In this document: one piece after another, positions 62,725-64,000 of the stretch
How the letters are laid out: every line of letters starts with the position of its first letter
Position numbering within the stretch: the stretch's first letter is position 1
Origin: Eubacteriaceae bacterium
GTDB lineage: Bacteria; Bacillota; Clostridia; Eubacteriales; Eubacteriaceae
Direction: 5' to 3'
Length of the DNA stretch: 64,000 nucleotides
NCBI GenBank assembly: GCA_017405085.1
Contig: JAFRBB010000056.1
Location: 1 to 64,000 of the forward strand
Program-made: the position numbers and the translations under genes
The notes under the pieces: generated by a model
The model's database searches: none
What the model was told of the DNA's origin: nothing
The model's input: only the letters and a program-made list of their open reading frames with translations

Positions 62725-62875
62725 AGCGCGGAGGCAAAATGAAGCATCTCCTCCGGGACACGCCCACGCCTCAAGGCGAAACAAACAGCGCTCACCCGGG
62801 ACAATCCCGAAAAACCCTTCATGATAAAAGTGAAACCGTCCCGATAACCAAGCGATTGATTGCCCATTAACCATT

Positions 62876-62902
62876 AAAACCGGTGAGACCGGTTTTCTTT
62901 TA
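62876..62902 (+). terminator. Terminator between rlmH and proA
   Basis: AAAACCGG-TGAGA-CCGGTTTT hairpin followed by CTTTTA. It lies 150 bases after rlmH and 30 bases before proA; a leader role for proA is also possible. Confidence 0.6.
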
Positions 62903-62931
62903 TCACCTCTCTCGAAAAAGGAGGAGTACTC

Positions 62932-64000
62932 ATGGTAACATCAACTCAAACCATCGAAATGGCCGGCATTGCGGCTAAAGACGCCGGCATTACCCTCTCG
63001 GCAAAATCCGAAGCCGACAGAAACCGCGCCCTTCGGGCCGTCGCGGATGCCCTTGATCAAAACCGGCAAAAAATCATCGAGGCCAACGAGCAGGACATCG
63101 AGCGGGGCAAAGCGGAAAACCTGTCAGATCCCCTTTTAAAGCGCCTGCGTTTTGGCGATGACAAAATCAAAGACGTCATCAAAGGCATCGACGACTTAAT
63201 CAAACTGCCCGATCCCCTGGGCAAAACCCTCAAAGCCTCCGAGCTCGACGAGGGTCTTACCCTCTATCAGGTGACCACGGCCATCGGCGTGATCGGCGTG
63301 ATTTTTGAGTCCCGTCCCGACGCCTTCGTTCAAATATCCACCCTTTGCCTCAAATCCGGCAACGCCGTCATGCTCAAAGGCGGCAAAGAAGCGCTTCTAA
63401 CCAACCGCGTCCTCTTTGAGATCATTCATGACGCCGCTCGAGACGCCGGCATGCCCGAAGGCTGGATCTACAATTTGGAAAGCAGAGAAAACGTGAACGC
63501 CATTTTGGCCCTCGACGAGTATATTGATCTGCTCATTCCCCGGGGATCAAATGCCTTTGTGCGCTACATCATGGAGCACACTAAAATCCCCGTCATGGGC
63601 CACGCCGACGGTATTTGTCATGTCTATATCGATGAGGACGCCGACCTCGAAAAAGCCCTGGCCATCGCCGTTGACGCCAAAACCCAATACGTTTCGGTAT
63701 GCAACGCCATGGAGACGCTCCTGATTCACGAAAAAATCGCCCCGTCTGTGCTCCCCGCCCTGAGCGAGGCCTTTGCCAAAGCCCAAGTCAAACTCATCGG
63801 AGACGAGAAAGTACGGACAATCATCACGGCTCAAGCCGCGACGGAAGACGATTGGAAAACCGAATATCTCGATTACGTCCTCTCGGTCAAAATCGTTGAT
63901 TCCTTGGACGACGCCATCGCCCACATCAACCGTTACGGCTCAGGACACACCGACACCATCGTCACCGAAAACACGGCTAACGCGGCGCGATTCTGTTCCC
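62932..64000 (+). CDS. proA: Gamma-glutamyl phosphate reductase (partial)
   Basis: The first 356 residues of ProA, cut by the window edge (full proteins have about 415). It reduces gamma-glutamyl phosphate to glutamate semialdehyde in proline synthesis. Visible parts are GVIGVIFESRPDAFVQISTLCLKSGNAVMLKGG, given here in pieces: GVIGVIFESRPDAF, LKSGNAVMLKGGKEA, LIPRGSNAFVRYIMEHT, and the catalytic cysteine in YVSVCNAMETLLIH. GGAGGAG precedes the ATG. proB is not upstream, so it is elsewhere or downstream. Confidence 0.97.
   Translation, partial: MVTSTQTIEMAGIAAKDAGITLSAKSEADRNRALRAVADALDQNRQKIIEANEQDIERGKAENLSDPLLKRLRFGDDKIKDVIKGIDDLIKLPDPLGKTLKASELDEGLTLYQVTTAIGVIGVIFESRPDAFVQISTLCLKSGNAVMLKGGKEALLTNRVLFEIIHDAARDAGMPEGWIYNLESRENVNAILALDEYIDLLIPRGSNAFVRYIMEHTKIPVMGHADGICHVYIDEDADLEKALAIAVDAKTQYVSVCNAMETLLIHEKIAPSVLPALSEAFAKAQVKLIGDEKVRTIITAQAATEDDWKTEYLDYVLSVKIVDSLDDAIAHINRYGSGHTDTIVTENTANAARFCS

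Overview
The window reads as chromosome of a mid-GC Firmicutes, most likely an anaerobic member of the Clostridia. This rests on SAM-I riboswitch control of metK, CIRCE control of groESL, a Rex redox repressor, a UgtP-type glycolipid synthase, an FtsEX/murein-hydrolase cluster and many GGAGG ribosome-binding sites. Genus and species cannot be read from the sequence. Most genes are on the minus strand and are housekeeping.

Region 1 (1-7.4 kb) is accessory. A broken IS256-type transposase is followed by a probable RiPP locus: a 68-residue precursor with five Cys-x3-Asp motifs, a radical SAM/SPASM maturase and a translationally coupled zinc-independent MDR oxidoreductase, with a divergent LysR regulator. 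Next to it is a compact operon of an MtnK-like sugar kinase, an AraC regulator and one bacterial-microcompartment shell protein.

Region 2 (7.4-27 kb) is core: a DUF1848 protein, rnhA, leuS, a split chromate transporter, uvrB-uvrA, a CtpA protease, ftsE-ftsX-envC-like, metK with its riboswitch, an M24 peptidase, a HAD phosphatase and a small export-type membrane protein.

Region 3 (27-39.5 kb) holds a two-component system coupled to a lipoprotein, an Uma2 protein, a TIGR01212 radical SAM protein, a P-loop protein, ugtP, two very small genes (a 21-residue hydrophobic peptide and an orphan tape-measure-like N-terminus), rex, an ABC-F ATPase, an ArsD-like protein without the cysteine pair, and two unknown proteins.

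Region 4 (39.5-53 kb) holds groES-groEL, tsaB-rimI-tsaD, tRNA-Gly and tRNA-Leu, coaE, polA, galE, an unassigned ~410-nt RNA gene with clear promoter and terminator, and the TIGR03960/TIGR03936 pair.

Region 5 (53-64 kb) begins with a 2.1-kb stretch without convincing genes that contains a promoter-driven structured leader and two diverged copies of a ~300-bp cassette. It continues with an orphan ectB, a four-unit repeat array, an isocitrate/isopropylmalate-type dehydrogenase, gshA coupled to an acyl-ACP thioesterase, tRNA-Pro, a YjbQ protein, a 52-residue membrane protein, rlmH and the start of proA.

A family of palindromic intergenic repeats recurs at about 0.6, 2.8-3.4, 12.9-13.3, 50.5-50.9 and 56.8-57.2 kb, mostly just beyond the 3' ends of minus-strand genes.
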